DNA of 15,201 nt from assembly GCA_002439285.1 (NCBI GenBank), contig DJTQ01000269.1:1-15201 (forward strand), written 5' to 3'. The notes under the pieces are model-generated. The model made no database searches and was not told the DNA's origin. It was given only the letters and a program-made list of their open reading frames with translations. Origin of the DNA: Paenibacillaceae bacterium UBA6304 (GTDB taxonomy: Bacteria > Bacillota > Bacilli > Paenibacillales > Paenibacillaceae). Made by a program: the position numbers and the translations under genes. This document shows, piece after piece, positions 5,566-14,368 of this stretch; the first letter of the stretch is position 1, and the number at the start of each line of letters is the position of its first letter.

Positions 5566-8500
5566 TCATTTTGTCGTATCTTTGAGGTTCGTTTTTTCCG
5601 AGGAATCCGAGGGATCAATCTCATCTTGTCCCTGCAATTCCTGCTTTGTAATTTCTTTTACTGTATATTCAGTATCCCCCACGGTAATCACACTTCCATC
5701 AGGAATGGATTGACCCACTATTACGGTGACACGTCCAGGATACTGCTCCGGCGTTTTGACTTCCGGCGGTGCTACGGAAGCGGGGTCCGTCACGGCGGCC
5801 CCTGCGCCTGTGGTTCCTGTAGCCCCCGTGGTTCCAGTGGAGTCGGTGGTGCCGGTCCCTGGTGATTCTGTTGAATTTTTCGTTCCTGTCGTTTTCGTTG
5901 ATTCCTTGGTTCCCGCATTTCCGGACTCGGACTTTCCGGGCGTTGACTTCTTTTCCTTACTGGACGCAGGGTCTGTTTCCTCACCGGTTACAGGATCGCT
6001 ACCCTTACCCTTACCTGCTGCTTCGTTTCCTTTGGTCTCTTCCTTGTTTCCCTCCGAATTTCCGTTACCCGGAGCGTCGGCAGCACATTCTGAAGTAAAT
6101 TTCAGCATGGACAGTTCCTGCGGCTCTTCGCCCTTTACCTGAATCGACAGTACACTTGGTTTGAATTTGGTGCACTCGGTTAGATCATCAAAAGGAAAGA
6201 TCAGGTGCGTTTCGACTTTGCCGTCACCCTCGGCGGCGTTCACCTTCTCGGCAAATACGATGGATTCCATTACAGGATCCACTGGAACATTCGTTCCATC
6301 GGTCGTTGCAGGCGGAGTATCCGACACGGGATCATCCTTCCCGATCACGCCGGTTTCCTTCAGCACCACCAGTCCTCCGACCACAATGATTACTAACAGG
6401 CAGAGTACTGCCGATGTGGCAACGACTGCTTTCCGTTTTTGGACCAATAATCGGCTCAGCGGAGAAGACAGTTCCAGCTTAGCCTTGTCGAATACGGTCC
6501 CGAGCGCCTTACCCGCCTTCGAAAAATAGTTCCGGCGATATTCGCGGCTCTTGAAGGCGGTTTTGTCATGTCTTTTGAAATAGGCCAAAATAGCCGACGC
6601 ATAAGCGGGAACCAGCCCCCGGGGACGCGCAAAATTGGGATGCTGTTGTGACCACAGCATAAATTCATAAATGACTTCCTTGTTATCGACATTTCTGCGT
6701 AAATAATCAAACAGTGAAGTATACTCCACAAAGCCCGTCTCCGACTCCCGATAGAAGGCCAAGGCGACCCTATGAAATTCAGAGGATCTAATTTCACCTT
6801 GAAGCCATCTGCGGACAAGCTGCTGGACGCGATCCACTTCCACCAGACCCAATCCGTCAAATATCTCAACATCCGATTTGTCCTCGTTGAATATCCGATA
6901 TGCGGCGTACAGAACGGCGGCATTGCTGCTCAGACGGGAATCCTTCTGGCTTCGTACCCATGCTTTGCCGTCCAGCCGGCCCAGAAATTCGGCACTCATC
7001 AGTTGCTCTCTCGTGAGCCTGTCCAAGTCCAATTCGCTTAGCAGCATACGGCTGGCTGCCGTGGATAACAACTCTGTCATTCCGGATTCCTCAAACGCGT
7101 TATCCGCCGGCGAGTGCCCGCCAGACCATTTGCCGGTCTCCAGCAAAATCAGATTCACGGCACGGAGCAGCCCCGAATTGCTGCGCAGCAGGTCCATTAA
7201 CCGGTTGCGCGCGGCCTCCTGAAAAGAAGTGTCGTAAAGCACCCGCGGATGTTTTGTGCCCCATGAGTAGATTAAGCTTAGAATTCCCTTGATATCCCCG
7301 GTTTTGTTGAATTTGTCGCGGATATAAGGATCAAACAAAGCTTTGGAGAGCCCTTCATTTCCAAGTACGCTCGTAAAGAAAGCAGCGTCAAGCCCGGGAT
7401 GACCCTCAATCAGTGCATATAAGGCATCAACTTCATCACGCCGCTCCTGCATCAGCGTATTCCTCAAAGCACGGACGTAATAAGCGATGATCTTATCCTC
7501 TTGACCGGCTCCCTGAATCCCGAAATAATCGCGGAAGCATTCCGCGACGGCAAGATCGGGAACCTGTCCTTGGCTTACCCGGTCAAACTCAAGATCGAAA
7601 CGGGACAGGAACAGATCGTTCAGGTCCATTCTCGTCTCCAGGGACCCGACCGGCCGCAAATACTCCAGCAATCCCCGTAAAACCGCAAGCTTATGATCTT
7701 CATACATCACGTCATCGCCGGACTTCACTTGATAGAACACAGCTAATTCATGATAGCTGGACAGGGCCGACTTACGTTCGCTCCCCATTCCTTCCAACAT
7801 AGCATCGGCAAAAGCAAAAAAGTCCTCCAGCCGGTCTACGTGATCCAGACTACTCCAGACAAGATCAAGGTAAGGCTGGCGCGACCAATCCAGATCGATC
7901 TGTCCGGTCCGTTCGGCAGCCAAGTCAAATACAAAATCCTTCTCAATATTACGGTCATTGGGACGCAGGCTCCCCTTTTCCACAAATTGAAGATGGATAT
8001 ACTTCTTATTGGCCGGCTCCTTGGCATAAGTAAGAAAGCCCAAACGTCTGCGGAACTCAAAAGGCAGGCAGGCATACAAGATGTCCAGCAGAGAGAGTGC
8101 CTCCCTGGAGATGTCCTCCACAGGGACGTTCAGCGATACATATACTTTCTTTCTGCCCTGTCCCGAAGCCGTCATTACGGCGAACAACAATTGTTTGAAA
8201 AGGAGTTCATCCAGACCTAGCCGGGCCAGACGTTCCTTGGCGGAAGTTTGTCCCGCTGCAGCCAAGCTCCCACCCGAGCGCGGAATTTGTGATAATTCAG
8301 GCAACTCGGTCCCGTGCTCCACATCATATCCACTCTCAAATGCGGCCCCGATCCAAGACTTGTAATTCGCAACGATTTCCTCGGAGCGGTCTCCGGGAAT
8401 GACATAATTATGCGTAAAAAAAGCACTCCGCAGCCCGGTGAAATCCACCGGTTGATATATGCTGCGGCCCAGCACGGTTTCGCCGCTTTCAGCGTGAAAC

Positions 8501-8724
8501 AGATGCACGGACTCGGGATACAAGGCCCCGTCCTTCTCACTGCGGGCCGTAAGCTCGGCGGGCGCATCGTACATGCAGAACGGATGAAGGACCTTCTTGA
8601 TAAAGGCCACTTCAAGGCCGGGAGATTTGGCTACCGTATCGAAACCTTCGGCGGAGCGAAATACGCCCCGCCGCTCCCGGGTGTACATTTGCTGCTGAAT
8701 ACTTCCTGGAGAGATAGACTTCAA
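5566..8724 (-). CDS. GAP1-like GTPase-associated protein with one transmembrane helix
   Basis: This protein has 1052 residues. The first 100 residues, with IQQQMYTRERRGVFRSAEGF, DTVAKSPGLE and then FFTHNYVIPG near residue 100, resemble the N-terminal domain of the GTPase-associated protein 1 (GAP1) families, which are genomic neighbours of DO-type GTPases. Residues to about 750 are soluble and mostly helical in the second half. A single hydrophobic helix at about 767-788 follows the basic QKRK, so the N-terminal part should be cytoplasmic and the last 260 residues outside. The outer part has a small domain with two Cys (851 and 880), a Thr/Gly/Ser/Glu-rich linker at about 884-985, and a short beta-rich end. 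The start is TTG: it overlaps the GTPase stop as TTGA (8721-8724) and has a strong GAGGGGAG site 7 nt upstream. The N-terminal assignment is recall-based; no enzymatic motif is visible. Confidence 0.85.
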   Translation of the reverse strand: MKSISPGSIQQQMYTRERRGVFRSAEGFDTVAKSPGLEVAFIKKVLHPFCMYDAPAELTARSEKDGALYPESVHLFHAESGETVLGRSIYQPVDFTGLRSAFFTHNYVIPGDRSEEIVANYKSWIGAAFESGYDVEHGTELPELSQIPRSGGSLAAAGQTSAKERLARLGLDELLFKQLLFAVMTASGQGRKKVYVSLNVPVEDISREALSLLDILYACLPFEFRRRLGFLTYAKEPANKKYIHLQFVEKGSLRPNDRNIEKDFVFDLAAERTGQIDLDWSRQPYLDLVWSSLDHVDRLEDFFAFADAMLEGMGSERKSALSSYHELAVFYQVKSGDDVMYEDHKLAVLRGLLEYLRPVGSLETRMDLNDLFLSRFDLEFDRVSQGQVPDLAVAECFRDYFGIQGAGQEDKIIAYYVRALRNTLMQERRDEVDALYALIEGHPGLDAAFFTSVLGNEGLSKALFDPYIRDKFNKTGDIKGILSLIYSWGTKHPRVLYDTSFQEAARNRLMDLLRSNSGLLRAVNLILLETGKWSGGHSPADNAFEESGMTELLSTAASRMLLSELDLDRLTREQLMSAEFLGRLDGKAWVRSQKDSRLSSNAAVLYAAYRIFNEDKSDVEIFDGLGLVEVDRVQQLVRRWLQGEIRSSEFHRVALAFYRESETGFVEYTSLFDYLRRNVDNKEVIYEFMLWSQQHPNFARPRGLVPAYASAILAYFKRHDKTAFKSREYRRNYFSKAGKALGTVFDKAKLELSSPLSRLLVQKRKAVVATSAVLCLLVIIVVGGLVVLKETGVIGKDDPVSDTPPATTDGTNVPVDPVMESIVFAEKVNAAEGDGKVETHLIFPFDDLTECTKFKPSVLSIQVKGEEPQELSMLKFTSECAADAPGNGNSEGNKEETKGNEAAGKGKGSDPVTGEETDPASSKEKKSTPGKSESGNAGTKESTKTTGTKNSTESPGTGTTDSTGTTGATGTTGAGAAVTDPASVAPPEVKTPEQYPGRVTVIVGQSIPDGSVITVGDTEYTVKEITKQELQGQDEIDPSDSSEKTNLKDTTK

Positions 8725-9983
8725 TTCGATTCTCTCCCCTCGATGTAATTCAACTGGTACAGCAGCCAGATAAAGGGCTCATCCACCCGGATCGGGCTGA
8801 CCACGCCTTGCAGTTTCTGATCCACCGGATTGCTTCCGAGCGCGGAAACCGCGAAATAAGCTGTGTTGGTGAAGTACACATCCATCGTACCTTTAAACGG
8901 ACGGTCCACCTTCTCGATAAAGCGCCGGATCTCTCCGTCGATATTTTCAAATTCAGCCACATTGAAGCTCTTGCGGTGAACGACATTGTTAAATACGTTG
9001 CTGTTCGGCTTGATATATTCTCCATCCCCATCGCTCAATGCACGAAGCATATCGCTCTTGGTGAGGACAACTGCCGTAGGAATATCAGTCTTCCCCTTCT
9101 CCTCATAGGCGATGAAATCCCCGAACATGGTCAGCACCACGTCCCGCGGTTCATCGTACTGGGAAACCCATTCGCCCGGCTCCCCTCCGATATTGATGCG
9201 AATCTTCTCGCGGATCGAGCGGATTTGCAGCGGATCGACCATAAATAGAATGCCGGAGGAATTCTTGATGTGCTGGCCTTGCAATCCCAGATAGTCCTGA
9301 TCCACCATTCCTTCGCCCGCCACATCAAAAAAGACCAGCGTCAATGGCGGCTTCCGGTCATCCTTGAACACAAACTGAAAAATGAACGGCTCCTGCATTT
9401 TCTCCTTTTGGGTCGAAGCAAGTAAATCTCCGCGTTCGAATAACGGCTCTTCATACATGCTGCGGAACTTCCGGCTGATCTCCGCATTCAGCGGCATGCA
9501 GGCCGCATCGAAGTGATCCGCCGTCGTATTCTGAAGCGTGTGGATTAGAGAAGTCATATACACCGACTTCCCGACCTGCGAAGCCCCGATAATAGAGATG
9601 ATGTTGCTCGGCACTTTGCCGGCGGTCACCGGAAGCTCGTTATGGCAGTGCGGGCACAATCTCCGTCGCGTGACGATTCCATAGCGGTCATTCAGCCCGA
9701 TCAACACATGGTCCGAATAAATCCGGTGTTCCTCCGGTACCTGATGAGGAGCGATAATTGCCTCCATATCGTAGACCGTGTCCAGACCGAAGCGCTCCCG
9801 GTACTTGTTCAGCGCTTCATCCTCGCCCAAAGCGTAGTCCTCGTCGTCCTCACGGTGATGCGCCGCCCGGAACACAACTTCCTCCGGCGAAAATTTACTG
9901 AAGCAATACGGGCAGACAATATCATAGAATAACGGCCGCGGCGCGGCCTGCGGTTTCTTCTTGAACATCTCGAATATGCCCAT
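8721..9983 (-). CDS. Zinc-ribbon P-loop GTPase (DO-GTPase2-like, TRAFAC type)
   Basis: This is a 420-residue soluble protein. Cysteine pairs CPYC (24-27) and CPHC (110-113, followed by His) form a split zinc ribbon around a charged insert. The GTPase core shows G1/Walker A GASQVGKS (133-140), G3 with DVAG (220-223, in FFDVAGEG), G4 TKSD (308-311) and a G5-like SALG (380-383). All key nucleotide-binding residues are present, so it should bind and hydrolyse GTP. A zinc ribbon ahead of the P-loop and a GAP1-like gene downstream fit the DO-GTPase2 family of predicted bacterial signalling or conflict GTPases. The ATG has GGAGG 9 nt upstream. It starts 28 bp after the preceding gene's stop and overlaps the next gene by 4 nt, so translation of the last two genes is probably coupled. 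Its biological role is unknown. Confidence 0.9.
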   Translation of the reverse strand: MGIFEMFKKKPQAAPRPLFYDIVCPYCFSKFSPEEVVFRAAHHREDDEDYALGEDEALNKYRERFGLDTVYDMEAIIAPHQVPEEHRIYSDHVLIGLNDRYGIVTRRRLCPHCHNELPVTAGKVPSNIISIIGASQVGKSVYMTSLIHTLQNTTADHFDAACMPLNAEISRKFRSMYEEPLFERGDLLASTQKEKMQEPFIFQFVFKDDRKPPLTLVFFDVAGEGMVDQDYLGLQGQHIKNSSGILFMVDPLQIRSIREKIRINIGGEPGEWVSQYDEPRDVVLTMFGDFIAYEEKGKTDIPTAVVLTKSDMLRALSDGDGEYIKPNSNVFNNVVHRKSFNVAEFENIDGEIRRFIEKVDRPFKGTMDVYFTNTAYFAVSALGSNPVDQKLQGVVSPIRVDEPFIWLLYQLNYIEGRESN

Positions 9984-10011
9984 GGGTTCATTCCTCCTTC
10001 AGGCTCAGGGA

Positions 10012-10647
10012 TTACTCCGCGATGAGCTCATACCATTGTCCGTACTTGCGCCCATCCGTAAAAAACAGCCGCACGTAATCGTCTTTGCCTACCTCAATGA
10101 CAGGCAGGACGTTCTTTCCCGGAGCAAAGTCTTGCAGGAAATGGAAGACGGTTCCGTCCTCCTTGCCTGCCGGATATCCGCCCTGCTTCTTGACGTAACA
10201 CAGGACGTCCTTGCCGAGCACCGTTTCCGTCATCACTTGAATTTGAATGCTTTTATATTTGCGGAATAAGCTGTTCTTCTGCGTGACCGAGTAAAAAATC
10301 CGTGCTCTCCCGGCATTCATCACCAACTGGTTCTGTCCATCCCGCTGATGGATTAGCTGCAATTCCTCGTCCGCCGTCAAACATCCGTATACTGTATATA
10401 GCACGCGGCCAATTCCGTCCAGACGTTCACGGAACCCGCCGTTGGCTTTGTATTCCTCCCGCGTGTACAACTTTAAATCCTTCTCCTCCGGCAACGTATC
10501 GGAAGGCTCGTCAGCCGGGCCCTTGTGAATATATACCGCTTGGACTCCCTCCGGCCAACGCCAGCGCAGGCATATCCAGTCTTCGTCCAGGCTATAGCTC
10601 ATTTCCCGAATGAACGGCGTGGACGGTGTAGCGTCGATAACCCGCAT
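10012..10647 (-). CDS. Beta-rich protein of unknown function, FN3-like N-terminus
   Basis: This is a 211-residue soluble protein with no signal peptide or membrane helix. Alternating hydrophobic patterns suggest two beta domains. The first has WICLRWRWPEGVQAVYIHK (about residues 24-42), like the second and third strands of a fibronectin III fold, followed by TREEYKANGGF. The second runs from about residue 130 to the end and contains VLCYVKKQGGYP and DDYVRLFFTDGR. No catalytic motif is visible. It lies between the vWA and GTPase genes with short gaps (22 and 28 bp), so it probably acts as a binding or adaptor subunit of the same complex. The ATG has GGGAGG 11 nt upstream. I recognise the layout as typical of accessory genes beside such GTPases but know no family name. 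Confidence 0.8.
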   Translation of the reverse strand: MRVIDATPSTPFIREMSYSLDEDWICLRWRWPEGVQAVYIHKGPADEPSDTLPEEKDLKLYTREEYKANGGFRERLDGIGRVLYTVYGCLTADEELQLIHQRDGQNQLVMNAGRARIFYSVTQKNSLFRKYKSIQIQVMTETVLGKDVLCYVKKQGGYPAGKEDGTVFHFLQDFAPGKNVLPVIEVGKDDYVRLFFTDGRKYGQWYELIAE

Positions 10648-10669
10648 GTCTTCTCAAACCTCCCATGCT

Positions 10670-11950
10670 CTAGAATCCTCTGTTGACTCCGTCTCGCGAC
10701 CGTTCCCCGACGGCGTTCCCGGCGGGCGTGCCTTTCCCGTTCCGACGGCGTCCTGTTGTTCTGCCTTGGTTCTCTTTGACCGGCACCACCAGTGTAAACA
10801 GAGCGATTACCCCTGCCAGGATCAGACAGGACAGCAGCCGGACCAGACCATCGGAGAAGGCATCACCGGACAGTCCGAATTCCAGCAGCAATCCTGCCAG
10901 GATCCCTCCTGCGGCGCCGCCGATACTAAAGCTCTTGGCCAGATACCGGTTATCGAACATAATGCCAAGCGCCAAACCGAGCACAGCGCCGATCAGAAGG
11001 ATCGATACGATCCGCAGCGCCATGTAATAGCCGCTATCCTCCGTCGGACCTGTCCGCTCCGTTACAAGAGAGCGTTCGCCGATGTTGTCATATATTTTCT
11101 GGAAGGCAAACGTTAGTTGATCCGCTTCCGCCACATCCTGATATTGCCCGCCCGTCTGAGCCGCAATTTCCTTGAGCAGGGCGGAGCCTTCCGCATTATC
11201 CAATCCCAGGCCGATCGCGTTGATGGCGATCCCGTCCTTTTTGTATTCGCTAAGCGCATTCGCTGTATCCACTTCGCTATATCCGTCCGACAGCAAAATC
11301 ACCAGGGTCCCACGGCTGGAGGAATTCCGCTCCTTAATCTGGTTCATCGCTTCGGTCAAAGCCAGATCAATATTGGTTCCTCCCTGCATCGGTTCCAGGC
11401 CGTCCAGTCTTGCGAACACCTCTTCTTTGACCCCTTGATCCTTCAATCTGATAAAAGGTTGGATCAACTGGGCCCTATCGTCGAATACAATAATTGCGGC
11501 CTCTTTATCCTGATCCATCTTGTTAATCAGCATTTTGGTCGCTTCATACCGGCTATCATCAGGATCGCTCTCCCCCATGCTCCCGGAGTCGTCGATGACA
11601 AACACGATATTCTTGACCTGCTTCACGCCGCCGAGATTCAATTCATAAACAAACTCAAGCGCCAGGCCCGCAACGAACAGCATCACCAGGGTTGCCGGAA
11701 CAACCAGCTTCCAGGAGGCGCCCACGTAACGTTGCCGCCAGGAGGACCCGTTCAGCCGCGGCTTGATCATCTCAGCCACCAGGCAGAATACGCCGACGCA
11801 CAGAGCCAGAATCCCGAAATACAAGCCGATAATCACCATACCGGGCAAATCGCCAGGGAGGCGATCCAGCAGAATTTCTCCAACCACAAAGCCTACGGCT
11901 CCCCCGATCAGACTGAACAACAACAGGAGCAAATTGATTTTACGTCTCAT
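10670..11950 (-). CDS. Six-helix membrane protein with a von Willebrand A domain
   Basis: This protein has 426 residues. Hydrophobic helices lie at about 5-25, 38-60, 82-102, 310-331, 343-360 and 370-390. Between helices 3 and 4 is a vWA domain (about 110-300) with a complete metal-binding MIDAS: DDSGS (120-124), the Thr of GGTN (192) and the Asp of LLSDG (222), so it should bind a ligand through Mg2+ or Mn2+. Positive charges at the N-terminus, at 63-74 and at the C-terminal tail (GRRRNGKG) place those parts in the cytoplasm and the vWA domain outside. GGAAAGGAAG precedes the ATG. The gene follows the tubulin-like gene by 36 bp and precedes the beta-rich gene by 22 bp. Topology is inferred from charge only. 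It might be a receptor or anchoring subunit of the operon's complex. Confidence 0.92.
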   Translation of the reverse strand: MRRKINLLLLLFSLIGGAVGFVVGEILLDRLPGDLPGMVIIGLYFGILALCVGVFCLVAEMIKPRLNGSSWRQRYVGASWKLVVPATLVMLFVAGLALEFVYELNLGGVKQVKNIVFVIDDSGSMGESDPDDSRYEATKMLINKMDQDKEAAIIVFDDRAQLIQPFIRLKDQGVKEEVFARLDGLEPMQGGTNIDLALTEAMNQIKERNSSSRGTLVILLSDGYSEVDTANALSEYKKDGIAINAIGLGLDNAEGSALLKEIAAQTGGQYQDVAEADQLTFAFQKIYDNIGERSLVTERTGPTEDSGYYMALRIVSILLIGAVLGLALGIMFDNRYLAKSFSIGGAAGGILAGLLLEFGLSGDAFSDGLVRLLSCLILAGVIALFTLVVPVKENQGRTTGRRRNGKGTPAGNAVGERSRDGVNRGF

Positions 11951-11986
11951 CTTGTTTGCTTCCTTTCCATTGATTTAATAGATTAC

Positions 11987-14365
11987 TCAACGCAGTTCTG
12001 GCAGCCTGTCGGGTTCTATACCGTGAAATTCGTAGCCGTTCGCAAGATAGGTCTCGTAATACACCTTGCCATTGCGGTAATACATCAGGTCCTCCAAATG
12101 AAAACCGCCCATCAGGTTCAGCTTCACTACGCCGCTGCTGCGTTTCTCATGAAGGCAGCCCAGCTTATAAATCCGCGACGTTTCGTCGACGCCGAACACA
12201 TAACGGACGAACTCACTTTCATAATCTCCAAAAATATATTTTTCCTCGTAACGGTGTTCCTGCGTGTAATCATACAGCCGCAAATGAATGGTAGCCCGGT
12301 CCTCGAGGGTCCGGTACAGCTTCTTGAACAATTCGTCCTTCGACAGAACTTCCTTATTGCTGTAATCAATCGTGACATTCGAGCGCTGCAGCAACTCCTC
12401 CTCAAACGTCAGTTTGAAGTAGGAAGAAGTCAACAGGGTATCCCGGCAAACCGCAATCAGTTTTGACAGAAGACCTTCTGTTCCGTTGTGATCCAGCAGT
12501 TCCCGTTGATTTCCAAGCATTCTATCTTCAAAAAACACGCCTGGCCCGCGCTTCGCCTTCCATTCGTCGATCACGCGTCTCGTCACCAGTTCGTAGTATT
12601 CCATAATATTCTGCCCGATGTAATCGTCCGCCCAGGTCACGCTCTCCTGTGCCGCCTCTTTCAATTGGCTTTCCAAACTCTCCAGTTGAGTGATCTTAAC
12701 GCCGTAAAGCTTATGCAGGGCTTCGACTTCCGCCTCCATCCGGGCGAGCAGCTTCAATTTCATCTCCAGAACCAGGAGGTTGCGCTTTCTGAAATAGACA
12801 GTCTGGAACAACTCCGAGATGCAGGCCCGCAAATTGCGCTTATCCATAAACGGCACCCGCTTAAAGGCCAGATGATCCACGATTCCTTCGGAAACCTGGT
12901 CCAACTCGGCCTTGGCCAAGTTCAGCTCCATTTGCGTCTCCCGGTAAAGGGCCTGCAGGAATGGGCGAATCCCGCCCCTCTCCTTATGCTCCCCGCTCCA
13001 ATGGTACAGTTGGAACAAGCCGATGAGCGGGTCGGCGGTCATGCCGGTCCGCACCGATTGATTCAGTTCTTCCGCTACGTTCAGCAGCTCCAGGCGCCGG
13101 CCGGCCGCCTCTTCATAGTTACTCCGGAAGAAGGCGGCACAACCGCCGCCGAACAACGCTTCCTCGGCCTCCCGCAGCGACATATTCCGGATGGATGCAT
13201 AGCTGACCTCATGGGTCATCAGAGCGTGCATCTCGGAAATCGCCTCGACATCCGGTACCAGGGAAGACACCCGTTCTTCGATCGCTACCGGGTTTACGCC
13301 GAACAAAGCCAGCCTCTGCTGCTCGCTTACTCCCGGGTCCTCCGCCATATCGGTCATCATCTGGCGGTAGAAATGATACAGCACCGCCAGCGCGATCGAC
13401 TGGTTAGGGCGTTTCACCTTGGCGAGGCCACCCGAAACATATCCCTGACGGCCCGATTGGGTCATGATGTTATTCTTGAACGAAGTGTTGTTGTAGTTGC
13501 TATTGGCCGGATCAAAGGTCTGTTCTTTGTATTTCCGGTTCTTCAACAGACTGATGTGGCTGATCATTTCATAACTGCTGTGCAGTTCGCCAGCCGACAT
13601 GATTCCCCGCTCGTTGCGATCCGACAGCACATACACCAGATCAAACAGCGGAGCGGCCCGGTGGGTCACCGGAATCGAAAGTCCGTCTTCCGTGACATGC
13701 AGATTGGCCTCAAAGGAATAGTCCGGCTGCTGCATATAATCCAGCTCCCGCAAAAAAGCTACTCCCGCCGAGCTGCCATAGCCGAAGGCCTCCACTTGTT
13801 CCCGTTCACTGATCAATGCGTACAAATCCATTTGCACCGACTTGAACGATTGGCCAAGAATGGACTCCGCAAGCAGCGAGAGCTCGGGGACAAACACATT
13901 AAGCGGGTCATCGACCCGCGTAATTACAGAGAGATGAATCCGGTCAAAGGAGGAGTAGAGCCGACCGTATTCCGATATTTGGCTGCTGACCCGGCGGATA
14001 GCCCGGTTCAGTTCAAACAAACCTTGCCCGCTCCGGTAAAACTCCCGGTACATGTGAGGACGAACCGTCTTCGGGTCGTCCCCTCCCCCTATTCCGGCAA
14101 GAACATGTCTCATAACCGAAGGGGAGCCATCGGGTTGACCCTTGGCCCCGTCTGCGGTCACAACGTGGAGATACATAACCCCTTTGCTGTTATCCCATTT
14201 CCGGTCGTTGATTTCCTTGACCACGTCGATGGCCTCTGCCGTCTTATCTCCAATAAACAAGAACAAAGCGGGATAATGAATGCTACTCTGATCGTCGCCT
14301 TGGCTGGTCAAACGTTCCTCGGCCCGGTCATAATCAATTGCAAATTGCTCTAGTTGCTCCTTCAT
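11987..14365 (-). CDS. Large protein with a divergent tubulin-like N-terminal half
   Basis: This is a 792-residue soluble protein. Residues 33-70 look like the first strand-loop-helix-strand of a Rossmann or tubulin fold (LFLFIGDKTAEAIDVVKEI, then VMYLHVVT). Later segments follow the order I expect in bacterial Tubulin_2-type proteins: a long helix at 115-135, a strand near 143-150, AFLRELDYM (203-211), PLFDLVYVLSDRNERG (239-254) and the GYVSGGLAKVKRP region (308-320). The tubulin signature loop GGTGSG is missing: the equivalent place reads TRVDDPLN (149-156). The C-terminal half (about 330-792) is mainly helical, with coiled-coil-like stretches. The ATG starts 3 bp after the stop of the upstream gene with a modest AAAGG site inside that gene, so the two are coupled. 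The tubulin relation is inferred from pattern order; certainty that it is a real gene is high. Confidence 0.85.
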   Translation of the reverse strand: MKEQLEQFAIDYDRAEERLTSQGDDQSSIHYPALFLFIGDKTAEAIDVVKEINDRKWDNSKGVMYLHVVTADGAKGQPDGSPSVMRHVLAGIGGGDDPKTVRPHMYREFYRSGQGLFELNRAIRRVSSQISEYGRLYSSFDRIHLSVITRVDDPLNVFVPELSLLAESILGQSFKSVQMDLYALISEREQVEAFGYGSSAGVAFLRELDYMQQPDYSFEANLHVTEDGLSIPVTHRAAPLFDLVYVLSDRNERGIMSAGELHSSYEMISHISLLKNRKYKEQTFDPANSNYNNTSFKNNIMTQSGRQGYVSGGLAKVKRPNQSIALAVLYHFYRQMMTDMAEDPGVSEQQRLALFGVNPVAIEERVSSLVPDVEAISEMHALMTHEVSYASIRNMSLREAEEALFGGGCAAFFRSNYEEAAGRRLELLNVAEELNQSVRTGMTADPLIGLFQLYHWSGEHKERGGIRPFLQALYRETQMELNLAKAELDQVSEGIVDHLAFKRVPFMDKRNLRACISELFQTVYFRKRNLLVLEMKLKLLARMEAEVEALHKLYGVKITQLESLESQLKEAAQESVTWADDYIGQNIMEYYELVTRRVIDEWKAKRGPGVFFEDRMLGNQRELLDHNGTEGLLSKLIAVCRDTLLTSSYFKLTFEEELLQRSNVTIDYSNKEVLSKDELFKKLYRTLEDRATIHLRLYDYTQEHRYEEKYIFGDYESEFVRYVFGVDETSRIYKLGCLHEKRSSGVVKLNLMGGFHLEDLMYYRNGKVYYETYLANGYEFHGIEPDRLPELR

Positions 14366-14368
14366 CGC

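Noticed and set aside
5404..5865. A 153-codon plus-strand open frame
   Set aside because: It runs through two palindromes of cluster III and then antisense to the GAP1-like gene, with no ribosome site or domain.
11117..12466. A 449-codon plus-strand open frame
   Set aside because: It spans two real minus-strand genes and their junction, and its His/Gln-rich composition is typical of an antisense shadow.
12488..14353. A 621-codon open frame on the plus strand, antisense to the tubulin-like gene
   Set aside because: It mirrors the codon bias of the minus-strand gene, is rich in His, Gln and Arg, has no plausible domain order, and lies wholly inside a well-supported gene.
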